Shown here piece by piece: positions 1 to 11,619 of a stretch of DNA of 64,000 nucleotides (its first letter is position 1; each line of letters starts with the position of its first letter). The stretch covers positions 37,789,652-37,853,651 of the forward strand of contig JASWHV010000012.1 in assembly GCA_030760725.1 (NCBI GenBank), given 5' to 3'. This DNA is from Neostapfia colusana. Its lineage: Eukaryota; Streptophyta; Magnoliopsida; Poales; Poaceae. Made by a program: the position numbers and the translations under genes. The notes under the pieces are model-generated. The model did not search any database. It saw nothing but the letters and a program-made list of their open reading frames with translations, and was not told the DNA's origin.

Positions 1-2548
1 CCGAGTGTGACGTCGCCGATGAGCTTCCGGCCGCTGTCACCATCGCGAGCACTCTTCCGGCCATCGCCGAGCTCCGTTGAGGGCACCACCATGTTCTCCA
101 GGCCAAAATATGCACAAGCGGCGAGTTTCGTCGAAGCTCGGACAATAGAACGCCCGGCGGCGAGCTTTCCGGCAAAGGGGGCGGCGGGGAGCCGCGGGGA
201 CGCGAGGTAGACGAAGCCCCGCGGGTCCCACGTGTCAGCCTCGGGTTAAACAGCGCCGGATCTGCTGTGGCACCGGGATCCTGTGCGACTGCACGGAAGA
301 CTCTGCGGACCCCCGTGTGGGTTGGCTGAGGTGCTGACACGTAGCCCGGGGACCCCACCAGCCAGTTTAAACTTTATTTGAATTTCCAGATTTGGTTCAA
401 ACTTCAAATGCATGTAACTTCTGCAAGGAAGCTCCAAATTAAGTGAACCAAATTTTGCTGAACTCAGCTTTTTGAGTAATTTCCAGCAATACAAATTTCA
501 GCTCATGAAACTTAATGGTTGTCCAGAATTAAATCCCTAAAATTTAAACTGTTGGGAATTTTATCTGGAGAACTACTTTATGAAAAATTCTGAAATTTGG
601 CTGGGAGGTTCATTGGAAAATCGTGGAGTCACAGTAAAGCTTTCAGACCCATCCGAGTGAATTTAGTCCCCCTAATGGGGTGATTAAGTGAACTGCCCTG
701 AGAAAATAGAAAAATGTACAGAAACATTTTTCAGATTTTCTCAAATCTTGCTTAGGGCATAACTGCCTCTAGAATTATTCAAAGGACATGAAACCAATTC
801 CATTAGAACCATCTTAAATTCTAGTTTCCAGAAAGTAATGGTTGGAGCCATGAAAACCCCTGGAATTCCTTAGAGGCTCTAATATTGACCAAATAGGCTT
901 TTATTTGTACAAAGCTCACATGAACTTTGTTTCAAATGAAACTTGGTCAAGACTCTGGTTAGGACCCTACCAAGTTAACATAAAAATTTCAGAACCAAAG
1001 GGGGGGGGGTCTAGCTAGAGTTATGGTAATTACTTATTCAATTCTAAACATTGCATTTAAATTAACATATAGCTTATCGTTTACGTGTAGTCGCTGAAGG
1101 CGAAGAAACTCCGGAAGTGCTCGACTTCCTTCTTCCGGACGAAGCCCTAACAACTGACCAGCAGCAACAAGGCAAGCCCCGGTTTGCATTAAACCGTTTT
1201 ACAAAGTTTTGCTTTGTTTACATACTTAGTATGAGGTATGTATATGTGCATTAGGTGTAGGGTGGATGAAACCCCAAATGCATAACCAGATGTTTCCCAT
1301 AAGAGTGAGGGTAGTGTCTAAGTCCTCGAATAGACAGGCTAGGCTTAACAATTCTTAGGACTTCGGTACAAGTCGAGTAGTTGGAATCTACTCGTGAGTT
1401 AGGCTTGGGACACACGGGATTGGTTCGAGTGATGTGAGATAACTTTAGTAATGAAAATGAGACTAGGCAGGGGCTAGGGCGCAGCAAGACGAAGTCTTGT
1501 GTGCGCAGCCCTGTCCGTGTCGATTGAGGACCGATCTGTGTGCGGCCCTGCTGAGCAAGTATTGAACGTACCGAAGGCATATCGGATATATGGGCCCTGG
1601 TAAACCGATGTAACCTAAACCTTCGGGCGTCGAGGCATAGCACACTGATTTATAGGTGTAGGTTCAGGGCAGCAAGGTGGAAATCTGCTAACGGGCATAG
1701 AGAGATGCTCCGTATAGGGAACCTCCTGCTTGTTTCGGTGCGACCGGTTTGATGTTTGGGCTGTTGGGTGAAAGGTTGTCCTGTACGACATCGAGTGATC
1801 GTGCTATGCAGCTCCACGGGTGTGCGTACGTGACGTGCTATTCGGGTATCCCTGCAGGTGTATATTGAGTCAATTCGCCGTCCCTCGCGGTGACGAGTAC
1901 CACTTGTTCACTGCGTCGTAACGTAGATAAATCATGGAATGTTATGATTCAATTCTGCTGATATGTATAATTGTATTGCTACTTGTGTGCCATCAAATAT
2001 TGCTTACTAAATTTCTTATTAATGAACTAATAACTTGTGGCTAAAAGATGAACTAAGGATGAACTTGTAGGCTATCCATTTGCTGAAATTACTATCCCAT
2101 GTTCGTGTAAACTGCATGTAGAATTTCATGCCTAGGTGAGTTGGTTATGTCTTGTTGAGCCATCGTGCTCATGGTTGCTGCTTAAGTGTTTTTCAGGTGA
2201 GGAGCCACCCACGGACTCAGGTTACGAGTCCACCGGCGAGGGTTACCCTCCGTCGGGGACCACGGCTGAGTAGGAGCCGTACACGCCGCGCTAAGCTGAG
2301 GAGTGCAGCTAGTGTGGGTTGCCCTAGGGCAGGGCAACCGACTTTTGCTAGATAGACGGGCGTAAGTTGTACAAATTTAACTTCCGCTGTGTAATGTAAC
2401 ACTAGTTTGTAACTGAGTAGTGTACTACTTTTTACATTTCAGTTGGTTTTCAATGTAATACAATGTATCCTTATGATGTGTGTTGTCGGGTGTCGCATCG
2501 TGCGGCACAACCCTCTGCGATCCTGGATGAGCGCATTCCGGTCCGTCA
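1..2548 (+). repeat. 5' LTR of Ty3-1 (3' two thirds)
   Basis: Bases 1-2548 align to 38539-41075 with a few percent difference; the first roughly 1.3 kb of the LTR lies outside the window. It ends in CA just before the primer site. The small ORFs in it recur in the other LTR and are not genes. It contains a run of G near 1002-1011 that is interrupted in the other LTR, a hairpin at 1374-1394 (CGAGTAG/CTACTCG), a hairpin at 2156-2171 (TGAGC/GCTCA), and a possible 3' splice site TTTTTCAG ending at 2196. Confidence 0.9.
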
Positions 2549-2553
2549 TAGGC

Positions 2554-2565
2554 TGGTATCAGAGC
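2554..2565 (+). other. Primer binding site of Ty3-1
   Basis: TGGTATCAGAGC lies five bases after the LTR end. It is the standard complement to the 3' end of plant initiator methionine tRNA, which primes minus-strand DNA synthesis. Confidence 0.92.
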
Positions 2566-4520
2566 TGCAGTGGGGATAGCACATTAATTAAGGACTGTAT
2601 TACGGGAAAACTTAGGTTACAGTGAGGATTCGGTAGTTGCCCAAGTAAGGACTATAGTAACATAGTTACTTAATGTGGCAATACTAACATATGTATTATA
2701 ATTCTGAATTTTAATTATGTAAAGACGCACCTACGCTCTGGTAAGAATAGTAAGGAACGCCACCGAAAGCGGTTCAATTTCGGTTAGCTCCCCTGACGAG
2801 GAACGTGGTTCAGGGATTGGTCTCTCAGCTTGGTGTGAGACGTCAATATGAAACTCTTGGACTCGTCATGTTCCTGAGTTCATATGAAACACTGATCCCT
2901 AGCGTGCATTAGGCATGTAAGTGGAGACCCCATCGCGTGGTCAGTAAAGTGAGAGTGTGTTCGTCTGGAAATAGCCCAGGAGGACATACGCAGCGCTTGC
3001 CATCGGTGTGCCCTGCAGGGCAGTAGGTGATATCTGTTTGGGTGATAAAATTCCCAACCGTGATGACCCGTTCGCGCTCTACTCGGGTTCCCCGTCGTGT
3101 GGTGTTAAAACACGATCACGTACCTTGAGACGTGGCTTAACTCAAGGACGGTCGTATGGCAATGATACGGGCGTTTGTATTTACTTTCAAATATGGACCT
3201 GCCTGAAATGGAAATAACCATTGAGTGCATCATTATTGTGTGGTCTCCTGCAGGTACTAACCACGTAAGTATCCCGTGTAGTACACATGTGCGAGAGACC
3301 GTTTAGTGCCACAATTGAGACGTATATGCCGGTATAATCCGGTTAGGATTTTCTTTTTGTGAGGAACGTAGTACCGACATATCATAGGCATGTGCATGAA
3401 AAATAATGATAACAAGGAATTAAAATCACTAAGTTTCAACATTTAGGACCCTGGTTCGGTATAAAAAATCAATAATGGATCGGTGTAGCTCCAAGGGATT
3501 GAAAAACAGAGTCCTGTTTTTTGAGCAGCAAGTTTGCTGAACTTTGACAGAGCATAACTCACAGATCCTTTAGCCTATGGAGGTGTGGGATATAGTTCTG
3601 GAAAGGTGTTTAAGCACTCTACAACTTTGTTGCAGACTCCCAGAGCTGAATCACACCTTAAGCTGGCTGAAATTTCAGAGGATTGTGAACTGTCCAGAAC
3701 CAGGACAGAGTCGAAAACACCCTCTGGACTGTGCTGTTTTTCAAGCATAACTTCCAGTAGAAAAATAAAATAATTTCATATCATACATCTTTAGAAAGGG
3801 TAGGAGATGTGTTACATATTTGTAATTCAAAGTTTCTGAAAGGTCAGCACAGAATTCTGTGGAAAACAGAGTTGGAAACAGCAACTTCCCAAAGGAGGTG
3901 CTGTTGAAATTCTTCCAGAAATTCTGCTGACTTTGAATTACGATAACTGTTAAACCAGAGCTGATCTGAGGGCAAATAAGTACGCTTTGGAAAGATACTG
4001 AAGTTAACTTTAACTTTGGTATTCAGCAGGAGTCATGAAAATGCCCAGAACCAGATAAAAATCTGGGATATGTAGAAATTGGTCATTCTGACAGAGGGAT
4101 GACAGTTGCACTCATTTGAGAGATTGTTGTACCCTAGGGGGTTTAAGTACTGCCAATGGGGTAGAACATACTCATGAGCGGTTATCTTCAACTAGTGAAA
4201 GATTTTAGTATATGTCTTACTCAATTTTATTTTGCTAGAGACCATGTTTGTGTCGCATTGAAGATAAAGGGGTAGTATACGTGATGACAAAGCGATATTA
4301 ACGTCTCGTAGTGACCAAACCTAGTTGAGATGAACTTCCAAAGAGGGAGTCCGTCAAGTTGGATTTAACTAGCTTGTACTTGGTCTGATAATGGTGTAGC
4401 TTGTGCAAAGTTATTACATTATCTGTATACGAGATGTATCGCATGCCTTATTGTCATTATGTTTTACGCCATTTTATTGGACTGCATGAAATATGTTGCG
4501 GGGCTGATGTTTATTGTCGT
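2566..4520 (+). other. Ty3-1 untranslated leader with conserved hairpins and a possible intron
   Basis: No coding signal is seen in this stretch of almost 2 kb. Several blocks match the Ty3-2 leader although the rest is diverged. These are a strong 5' splice-site-like CTG|GTAAGA at 2740/2741, a CCGAAA/TTTCGG stem at 2763-2783, a TCGTGT/ACACGA stem at 3095-3115, a CCTTGAG/CTCAAGG stem at 3123-3147 and a CGTAT/ATACG stem at 3153-3169. A 3' splice-site-like GGTTGCAG ends at 4530, directly before an ATG. The layout is compatible with a leader intron at 2741-4530. This is inference; no transcript data were available. Confidence 0.6.
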
Positions 4521-4952
4521 ATGGTTGCAGATGGTTCCACTCGGACCACGGATGAGATTGGTGGCTCTAGCCAGCAGGGGGGTGATGACTCCCAGCCACC
4601 TGGCTACGACAGCACCCCGCAGCAACAACTACCACCGCCGCCTCCGCTTACGCTAGCGGATGTGATTGCGGCACTGGTGGGGGGTCGTGAGGAGCAGACT
4701 GACTTGCTCCACACGATCGTGCAGAATACGTCCCAGGCGGGGGGCGTCAAGAGAGGGGGCCTCGTGAGCCCCGTGAGGTGACGTACTCGGACTTCATGAG
4801 TACGCACCCTCCGGTGTTCACAGAAGCAGCAGAACCACTGGAGGCCGACAACTGGCTGCGGACAATCAAGTCCGAGTCCGGGCTGCTACAATGTACGGAG
4901 CGGCAGAAGACTCTGTTCGCGGCGCAGCAGCTTCACGGTGCCGCTGGTGCGT
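4521..4952 (+). pseudogene. Ty3-1 gag, N-terminal fragment
   Basis: This is the start of the capsid polyprotein. The low-complexity N-terminus (Gly/Ser/Gln/Pro-rich) resembles the gag starts of Ty3-2 and Ty3-4. After a frameshift at about 4740-4780 comes a clear gag core with the residues DFMSTHPPVF and FAAQQLHGAAGA. The homologous start is probably the ATG at 4531, which follows a splice-acceptor-like TTGCAG. That ATG is out of frame with the core, consistent with a one-base loss near codon 2; the ATG at 4521 is in frame with the first part. The reading stops where Ty3-2 inserted at 4953 and resumes at 19535 with WWANYVASRP. It cannot make a functional protein. Confidence 0.85.
4948..4952. 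repeat. Target-site duplication of Ty3-2 (left copy)
   Basis: TGCGT directly precedes the TG of the Ty3-2 5' LTR and is repeated at 19530-19534 directly after the CA of its 3' LTR. A five-base duplication is the usual footprint of Ty3/gypsy integrase. Confidence 0.95.
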
Positions 4953-7900
4953 TGTAACAGCCCTAACTTTTGTAAAGTTTGATTTCAACGTATGAAACAA
5001 AGTTAAGGCAATAAAAGACTATAGTTGTGTCACATGAAATGATGAACACAAATATGGACATGTGAGGGAGTTAAAAATTTTCTTTAGCCCATGCTCAACA
5101 CATGTTAACCTAGGGGAAAGAATTACGCTCCCAAAAACTCTAACTCATGTGCACCCTTCTCTATGAGGAGAGTGGAGGAAATTTAAACACCATTTTTAAT
5201 CTTTTGAATGGATTCATATTCAGATTGTCCAAAGACCTATATGTGAGATCATAGATGTATTTCTCATGTATTCAAAAGCCTAAGTTTCAAATTTGGAGAA
5301 TTTTAGGTTTCATATACTATTTATTCCGAGGATTAAATGAGGGCACGTTCAAATTTAAACTTAGATTTGAATTTTGAACCAAACAAACCCAATTTCAAAA
5401 TCTGATTTCAGATTTGAGTTCCTCATAATTCTTTTGGCCTATCCTCCAAGTTTGATCACAATTGGAGCTCATTTGCTATTTTAAATCGAATTGGGGGATA
5501 AGAAGCAAAATTGGGGCTGTGGACCCCACCGGTCAGTCTCACAAGAATGAGACCGACTCGGCTCTGTTCTTCAGCGATGGAGCGCTAGACAGCAGCTCCT
5601 CCCGAGTTTCTGCCCATGCCACCTCCTGCTTTGATCTTTTGCCGGCCTAATCCACGCCCACGAGTGCAGCAACGCCATTTTGCCTTCTCCCAACGGAGCT
5701 CCCGCTCTCTGTTCGTCCTCCCGAGCAGAACAGCGCCCCTCCTTCTCTCGATCCTACTCACCACCTGAGCGACGGATGATCGAGGTCTCCACAGCAAAGA
5801 TCATCGCATACACATGCTCTAGCCGGCTAGCCACTTTACCCCGCAGTCCTGAGCTCACCGGCGCTAAGAAACGACAAAGTTTCCACTGTCCCGAACTGAA
5901 ACTGAAGAAGATGGAACTGGACGCCGTGGACAGCACAAACCAGAATGGATCACGCCCAAGCAAGCCACCCCATCTGTGCACCAACAAGTCTAGTTGCTCA
6001 CCTCCAAAGCTCAGCCCTATCCATTGATCACAGAGGGAGAATTTAAAGTTTTTCTCTCGGGCGGCAGAAACGGACCTTGAGGTAAGGAATTGTAAAATTC
6101 GTCCTCAAATCGTATTTGTTGGGTCTCAAACTTCACACACAGGATGTTAACTGCCTAGCACACCTCCTCCATCGATTTTAGACCAAGAAATTAAGTGTAG
6201 AGTGAGCAATCCGAGCTCTTTTAGAGGGTATGCCGCTGGACCCTATTGGGCGCACGGTGCCGATAGGTTTAGAGCCCTCTCCAGCTTGTTTAGACCTCAT
6301 GCCGGTCTTCTACATGATCCCCTGGTGCTGTAGATCCCAAGAACCGACCATTTGGTGGAGAATTCGCCGTGCAAGACCTCGCCGGAGCCCTAGGGTTTGC
6401 TGTGGCCGGTGCGCCCTGTTTTCCGGCGAGTTTCAGCCGCCGGCGACCTCACCAACGTGTTCAGCGTGGGGAAATATGGGGGGGCGGCCAGCAGGGGGTC
6501 TGGAGGTGGCTGGGAACTGGTTTTCCGGCGACCTCACCGGAGGGGGCCGCCACTGGTGTGTTTGGCGCGAGTCTGGAGGTTAGGGATGACAGGTGGGACC
6601 CACTGTCGGCATTTAAACATTTTCCAGATTTTCCCACTTTAGTTCAAACTTTGAAGAGCCATAACTTTGTGTAGGAATGTCCAAAAATTGTGAAACAAAT
6701 TTTGTTGGATTCCTCTCAAAGAGTGCTATCCAGGGATGCAGCCCAATGTTTATGAAAATCCCTGGATTTGGCTCATTAAATCATTAAATAAAATATTGTA
6801 TGAATTTTTACAGGAGTTCTGTTTATTGGAAAATTCCCAAATTTGTACAGAACATTCTCCCAAAATTCCTTGAACTTCAGTAAAAATTTCAGAGGCATTG
6901 GACCTCAGTTGCTTGGTCAAATGATGGGTTCAGTCCTTATGTCTCTGAAAAATGGGAAAATAAACAGAGACATTTTCAGCTTTTTCCCAATCCTTCTAAA
7001 ATCCATATCTCCATGTAGGAAACTCCGAAAATGGTAAAACCAATTCCTATGGACTCATGACATTTTGTACTTCACAAAAAGTCTACTTTGCAGCATAGGA
7101 AAGCTTAATACCTAGGGGGTAAAGGCAGATTAGTGAAAATCACATAAGGAATTATTGTGGTCACCTTGAGCCTTTTCATGAGCTAAATTTTTGCACACTG
7201 CCTAAATACCTACCATAGAAGCTGTGGTTAAATTTTCAGATTCATTGGACCTCTGGAACGTGAGCTACCATCTTTTAGGTTTAAGTGTTCATATAATGGA
7301 CTTAATCACATGGTGATTACTAGTATCTCCTTTTCACCTAGCTTTCATCTTCTCTAAGGTTTAGATCCAACAACAGAAACCTTGCTGTTGTTTGTCTCTT
7401 ATGTGTGAGTTAACTTGTACAACAGCTTTGAATCATTTTCTAAATTGCTTTTGAATACATGTGCATAAATCATCTTAATAGCACGTGACGTCGACGTTCG
7501 ACGAGGACTCGACTCTGCAGCGAGGATCTCCATCTCGTGACGAGTTTGGCGGATTCTCTGGAAGAAGACTAACTCCTAGCTTCTAACAAAACCGTTGAGC
7601 AAGGCAAGCCCCAGTTTGCATATCGTTACCGTTTTAAATTTTGTTTTACTTCACCTCATGGTTATTAGACTTGATATTGTGCATTATGTCTAGGATGATT
7701 GAAACCCACTTACATGGCTATTACATCCCGGATTAGAAGGTTTAGTGTAGGCTTTGCCTCGTTGTATATGCTAGGCTAATGCTGTAGCTAGCTCGGTAGA
7801 AGTCGAGTAGTAAAAAGCTACTCGCGAGAAAGGTCGAGTAATGGAGTTACTCGCGAGAGGTTGATGATAAGAGCACCCTCATGAAAATGAGATGGGGACG

Positions 7901-9109
7901 GGGATGTTCCTGTAGGATGGAGCGCTCAAGGTTGGTCTCGACCTGCGATGGGTGTGACAATGCTTGAGACCACATTTGGCCTGGACCGGGATGGTAAGGC
8001 AAATGTGGAGGTTGGTTATAGCCCCGTCCGTGTCGGTTAAGGACCGTATGTATGCGGCCCTGCTGGACAAGATTGAGCTGTACCGGATATACAGTGGGGT
8101 ATGGGACCCATGAAACCGATGTAACTCGATGGACCGTGATATAGAAACTCATCCTTCACGTGGGAATGGCATTGAGAAGGTGGGAGGTGTAAATCCTTTA
8201 GCGGGCAACTTCGACGTGTCCGCGTAGAGGACCATCCTGCTTGGCGCGAAGCATTTTTCTATGTCGGGGTGTCGTGTGAAAGGTTGCTGCATGCAACGTA
8301 AGAAAGAGCTCTTGAGAGAGTCTTTCGAGGCGGGTGTATGTGTCGTGTATTCCGGGTTGTTATTGATTCGAATCACCGTCGCTCGCGGAAGAGGATTGAG
8401 CATACTTGCCCACTGCGCCGTGACTTAGTAAGAAGAGGAACTAAGTCTCTTAACTTGTTGTTTGTGGATTAATCACTGTACTGGAACCTTGACTGAAGTA
8501 GATATAGAGCCAACTAAATTTCATTTCCACCTTAGGCTAGCAACATCGGGATAAGCGTTTCTTGTTTGATTGTGGACTTCCGATGTTGTGAGGCGTGAGG
8601 ACCACTAAAATGAAGGCTATAAAAATCTAAATATAAGGATCAAGTTTAGTCAAGCTGCATTTTGCAAATTCCTATTCCTACTGTCTTACTACCCCTGCAT
8701 TTAGAGTTACATGTTTAGGAGTGACGGTTAAGTCTTGCTGAGCCTTAGTGCTCACGGTTGCTTCTGAGTTGTTTTTGCAGGTAGCAGGATGCCTGCTATG
8801 AAGAGGGTTGTTCAGTGAGATGATGAACCTCATGGTTCGTTCAATTCATCGGAAACCTAGCCGCTGCCTTTCTTTGGTGAAGCTAGTAGGAAGCGTTCAC
8901 GGGCTGAACGACTTCTCTTCGACGTAGTTAGGGTCGAGAGTGAGTAGTTGTCCAGCAAATTTTAATTTCCGCTGCGTGTGTACATTATGTTGTAAAAGGA
9001 ATGATCTTGAGTAACAAAATGGTTCCGCTATGTTCTTACTCCTCTTTTCGTGCTTGCTGTTGGGTGCCGCATCGCACGGCACCACCCACTGCGATTCCCG
9101 GGCCCCACA
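4953..9109 (+). repeat. 5' LTR of Ty3-2
   Basis: This 4157-bp LTR runs from TGTAACAGCC to GGGCCCCACA. Its partner is 15372-19529. Internal features include an AT-rich TATA-like stretch near 5473-5484, a possible 5' splice site GAG|GTAAGG at 6081/6082, two adjacent hairpins (CGAGTAG/CTACTCG at 7804-7824 and CGAGTAA/TTACTCG at 7835-7853), a TGAGC/GCTCA hairpin at 8739-8754 and a TTTTTGCAG acceptor-like site ending at 8780. ORFs inside it are repeated in the other LTR and are not counted as genes. Confidence 0.96.
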
Positions 9110-9112
9110 TCG

Positions 9113-9124
9113 TGGTATCAGAGC
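9113..9124 (+). other. Primer binding site of Ty3-2
   Basis: TGGTATCAGAGC starts three bases after the LTR end and matches the initiator methionine tRNA primer site. Confidence 0.94.
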
Positions 9125-10908
9125 CGCATTGGGAATAGCACGCATGAAAAAAGCATATTTTTTAAAACTTAGGAGTATACGAGTGAGGAACATATAGTAT
9201 GCCCACATAAGGATTATAAATAGCATAGTTACTTAAGGTGGCAAGCTAACAGTGTGTTACTCTTCAGTATTTAAATTCAGTAACGACGCACCTACGTGGA
9301 GGTAAGAATGGTAAGGAACGCCACCGAAAGCGGATCAATTTCGGTTAGCTCACCCATACGAGGAAAGTAGTGTGGGATGTCCCGTTCAGCAATGGACGGG
9401 GAGTGAATATGTTTTCTAAGACTCTTCATCTCTTAGAGACATATGAATGGCACTAGCCTCCAGTGCGCAAACCCAGGGGCAATAGGAGGAGACCCCATCG
9501 TGTGGTTTGTAACACGAAGTGTTTTCTTTAGGACTCTTCATGTCCTATAAGGCATACGAAAGTGCTGTTCCACCGGTGTGCTTTATTGCAAAGGTGTGGA
9601 TCCCCCGTCGGGTGGTGAATAACCCGATCATGTACCTTGAGACGTGGCTTGACTCAAGGACGGTCCGTATGGCAATGATACGGGACGTATGTTTTTACTA
9701 TGATATGGACCTGCCTGAAATGATAAACCAATGTGTGTATCATTATTGAGTGGTTTTCTGCAGGTACCTTAACCACGTCAGTACATGTCGTGTAGAAAAC
9801 GTTTGTGAGTAATCGTTTTAGTGCCACCACTTGAGACGTATAAGCCAGTATAAAGCCGGTTAGGATTTTAATTTGGTGAGGAGACATAGTACCGTGATGT
9901 GTTTTGAACAGCATGAAAAAGAAGTTTTGAAAATAAAAAGAGTAAATTTGGAGTCTAGGATTCTATTAGGGGGTAATGAACTCCTATATTGGACTAAGAG
10001 TCAATTGGGAGTATAGATTTATTCACAAAGACTCAGGAATAACCTCCCCTGTTTTTGGCAGAATATTTGCTAAACTTGAAAAGGGCATAACTTTTGTTTG
10101 GTTGAACCAATGGAGGCTTGTAATACATTTATGGAAAGTTTTTGAAGTCTTCTACAACTTTTCTGTAGAACTCCAGATCAGAATCACCTTCCAAATGGAT
10201 GAAATTCTCATAGGAGTGAGAACTGCCCAAAAACAGGGCAGGCACAAATTGCTCTCTGGAAATTTCTGTATTTCGACCATAACCTTCTGTAGAAAAATTT
10301 GTAGCGGTCAAGTAATACACCGTTGGAAAGCTTGTGATATATGCTATGACTTTGTAGTTCAAAGTTTCTCCAGATTTGGAGTTTAATTGTATGAAATCTT
10401 GCGGACAAAACAGCCACTTTCAAAGGAGGTGCTGCCAAAATTGTTCCAGATTTCTGTTAACTTTGAAATATCACAACTTTTGATCCAGAACTGATATGAA
10501 GGCAAATGAAGACTCATTGGAAAGATATTGAGGTTAACTATAACTTTGATATTCAACTTTAGACATGAAATTGCCATTGTCATATTTAAATTCCGGGATT
10601 AAGACCTATTGGTCATTCTGAACAGAGTAGTGCTTATTGCCTATGTAACTTAAGATTTGTTGTGGACAGGGATGTTTCAGACTTCTCTAAGCTCCATAAC
10701 ATGTTCTTGAGTTATTTTTCAGTTTGTCCTACTGTTGGAATTAAGGGTTTGGACAAACTTGCTCACATTTGATAGATTTCAGTATTGTCGAAACCCTAGT
10801 TAGCTTGTGTAATGCTGCAATATTGATGTGATGCTTTTACGGTTATGTTTTCAATTCAAGTTGAGTTTAAACTTTTAATTTTAACAGTAAATTGCTCACT
10901 CTTGCAGC
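9125..10908 (+). other. Ty3-2 untranslated leader with conserved hairpins and a possible intron
   Basis: This is about 1.8 kb with no coding signal. A near-consensus 5' splice site GAG|GTAAGA is at 9301/9302, and CTCTTGCAG ends at 10907, one base before the gag ATG. Between them are stems shared with Ty3-1: CCGAAA/TTTCGG (9324-9344), TCGTGT/ACACGA (about 9499-9518), TCGGGT/ACCCGA (9608-9627), CCTTGAG/CTCAAGG (9635-9659) and GTCCGTAT paired with ATACGGGAC with one bulge (9662-9685). The TCGGGT stem covaries with TCGTGT in Ty3-1. Confidence 0.65.
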
Positions 10909-11619
10909 ATGGATCGTGCTCATTCCAGGAGTGAGGTTGGTGAGTCGAGTCAAGGAGAAAGTAATTCGCCACGACAAGAAGTGCCGACATCATCAATCGG
11001 ATTGGCGGAAATCTTAGCAAAGATGGCTGAGTCTCTGGATCTGTTGGTGCGACAAAGCATACGACAGGAGACACTACAGCAAAATCCCCCGCCAAGCACT
11101 TATCTGGATTTCTTAGCAAGACAACCACCGGTTTTCTCGGAAGCGAAAGAACCGTTGGAGTCGGCTCATTGGCTCCAATGTATTGAAGCCATGTTCGATA
11201 TGCTTGAGTGCGATGAATATCAGAATACTCTATTTGCCGCTCAACAACTCCACGGAGCCGCTGGAGCTTGGTGGGCGGAGTACATCGCTACTCTTCCTGA
11301 AGGTCATCGAGTGACGTGGGATGAATTCCGGAATGTTTTCCGGGCACGTCACATTTGTTCGGGAATTCTTCGAACAAAGTATCAAGATTTTCTGGAGCTA
11401 AAGCAAGGGGAAAGGAGTGCATACGAGTACTTCAAAGAGTTTGAAGACTTGATGCAATACGCTACGCATATGGTAGACTCAGAAGCGTTGAAGTGCGAGT
11501 ATTTCTTCCGAGGTTTGAATGTCAAACTTAAGGCACAAGTGGCCTTGTTCAATAACGGTATTTACAATGAGTTGGTAAATGCCGCTATCATTAAAGAAGA
11601 CATGCATCTCCGTTGTTAA
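10909..11619 (+). CDS. gag: Ty3-2 gag (capsid), ends at an in-frame TAA
   Basis: This 236-residue ORF is a Ty3 capsid protein of the retrotransposon-gag family, which would assemble the virus-like particle in the cytoplasm. The core is visible at about residues 70-215: QPPVFSEAKEPLE, FAAQQLHGAAGAWWAEY, then DFLELKQGERSAYEYFKEF. The start is chosen because the ATG follows a splice-acceptor-like CTCTTGCAG and matches the starts of Ty3-1 and Ty3-4. The TAA at 11617-11619 falls where related elements continue into a Lys/Arg-rich linker, and the frame stays open beyond it. It is therefore probably a nonsense mutation rather than a natural gag end, although programmed readthrough cannot be excluded from sequence. 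Confidence 0.85.
   Translation: MDRAHSRSEVGESSQGESNSPRQEVPTSSIGLAEILAKMAESLDLLVRQSIRQETLQQNPPPSTYLDFLARQPPVFSEAKEPLESAHWLQCIEAMFDMLECDEYQNTLFAAQQLHGAAGAWWAEYIATLPEGHRVTWDEFRNVFRARHICSGILRTKYQDFLELKQGERSAYEYFKEFEDLMQYATHMVDSEALKCEYFFRGLNVKLKAQVALFNNGIYNELVNAAIIKEDMHLRC

Noticed and set aside
2554..2565. tRNA-like sequence TGGTATCAGAGC at five sites
   Set aside because: This is the primer binding site complementary to a tRNA end, not a tRNA gene. No cloverleaf surrounds it.
10129..10583. Several ORFs of 60-136 codons in the Ty3-2 leader
   Set aside because: They overlap on both strands, are not found in the Ty3-1 leader and have no recognised motif. They were not counted as an orf0.
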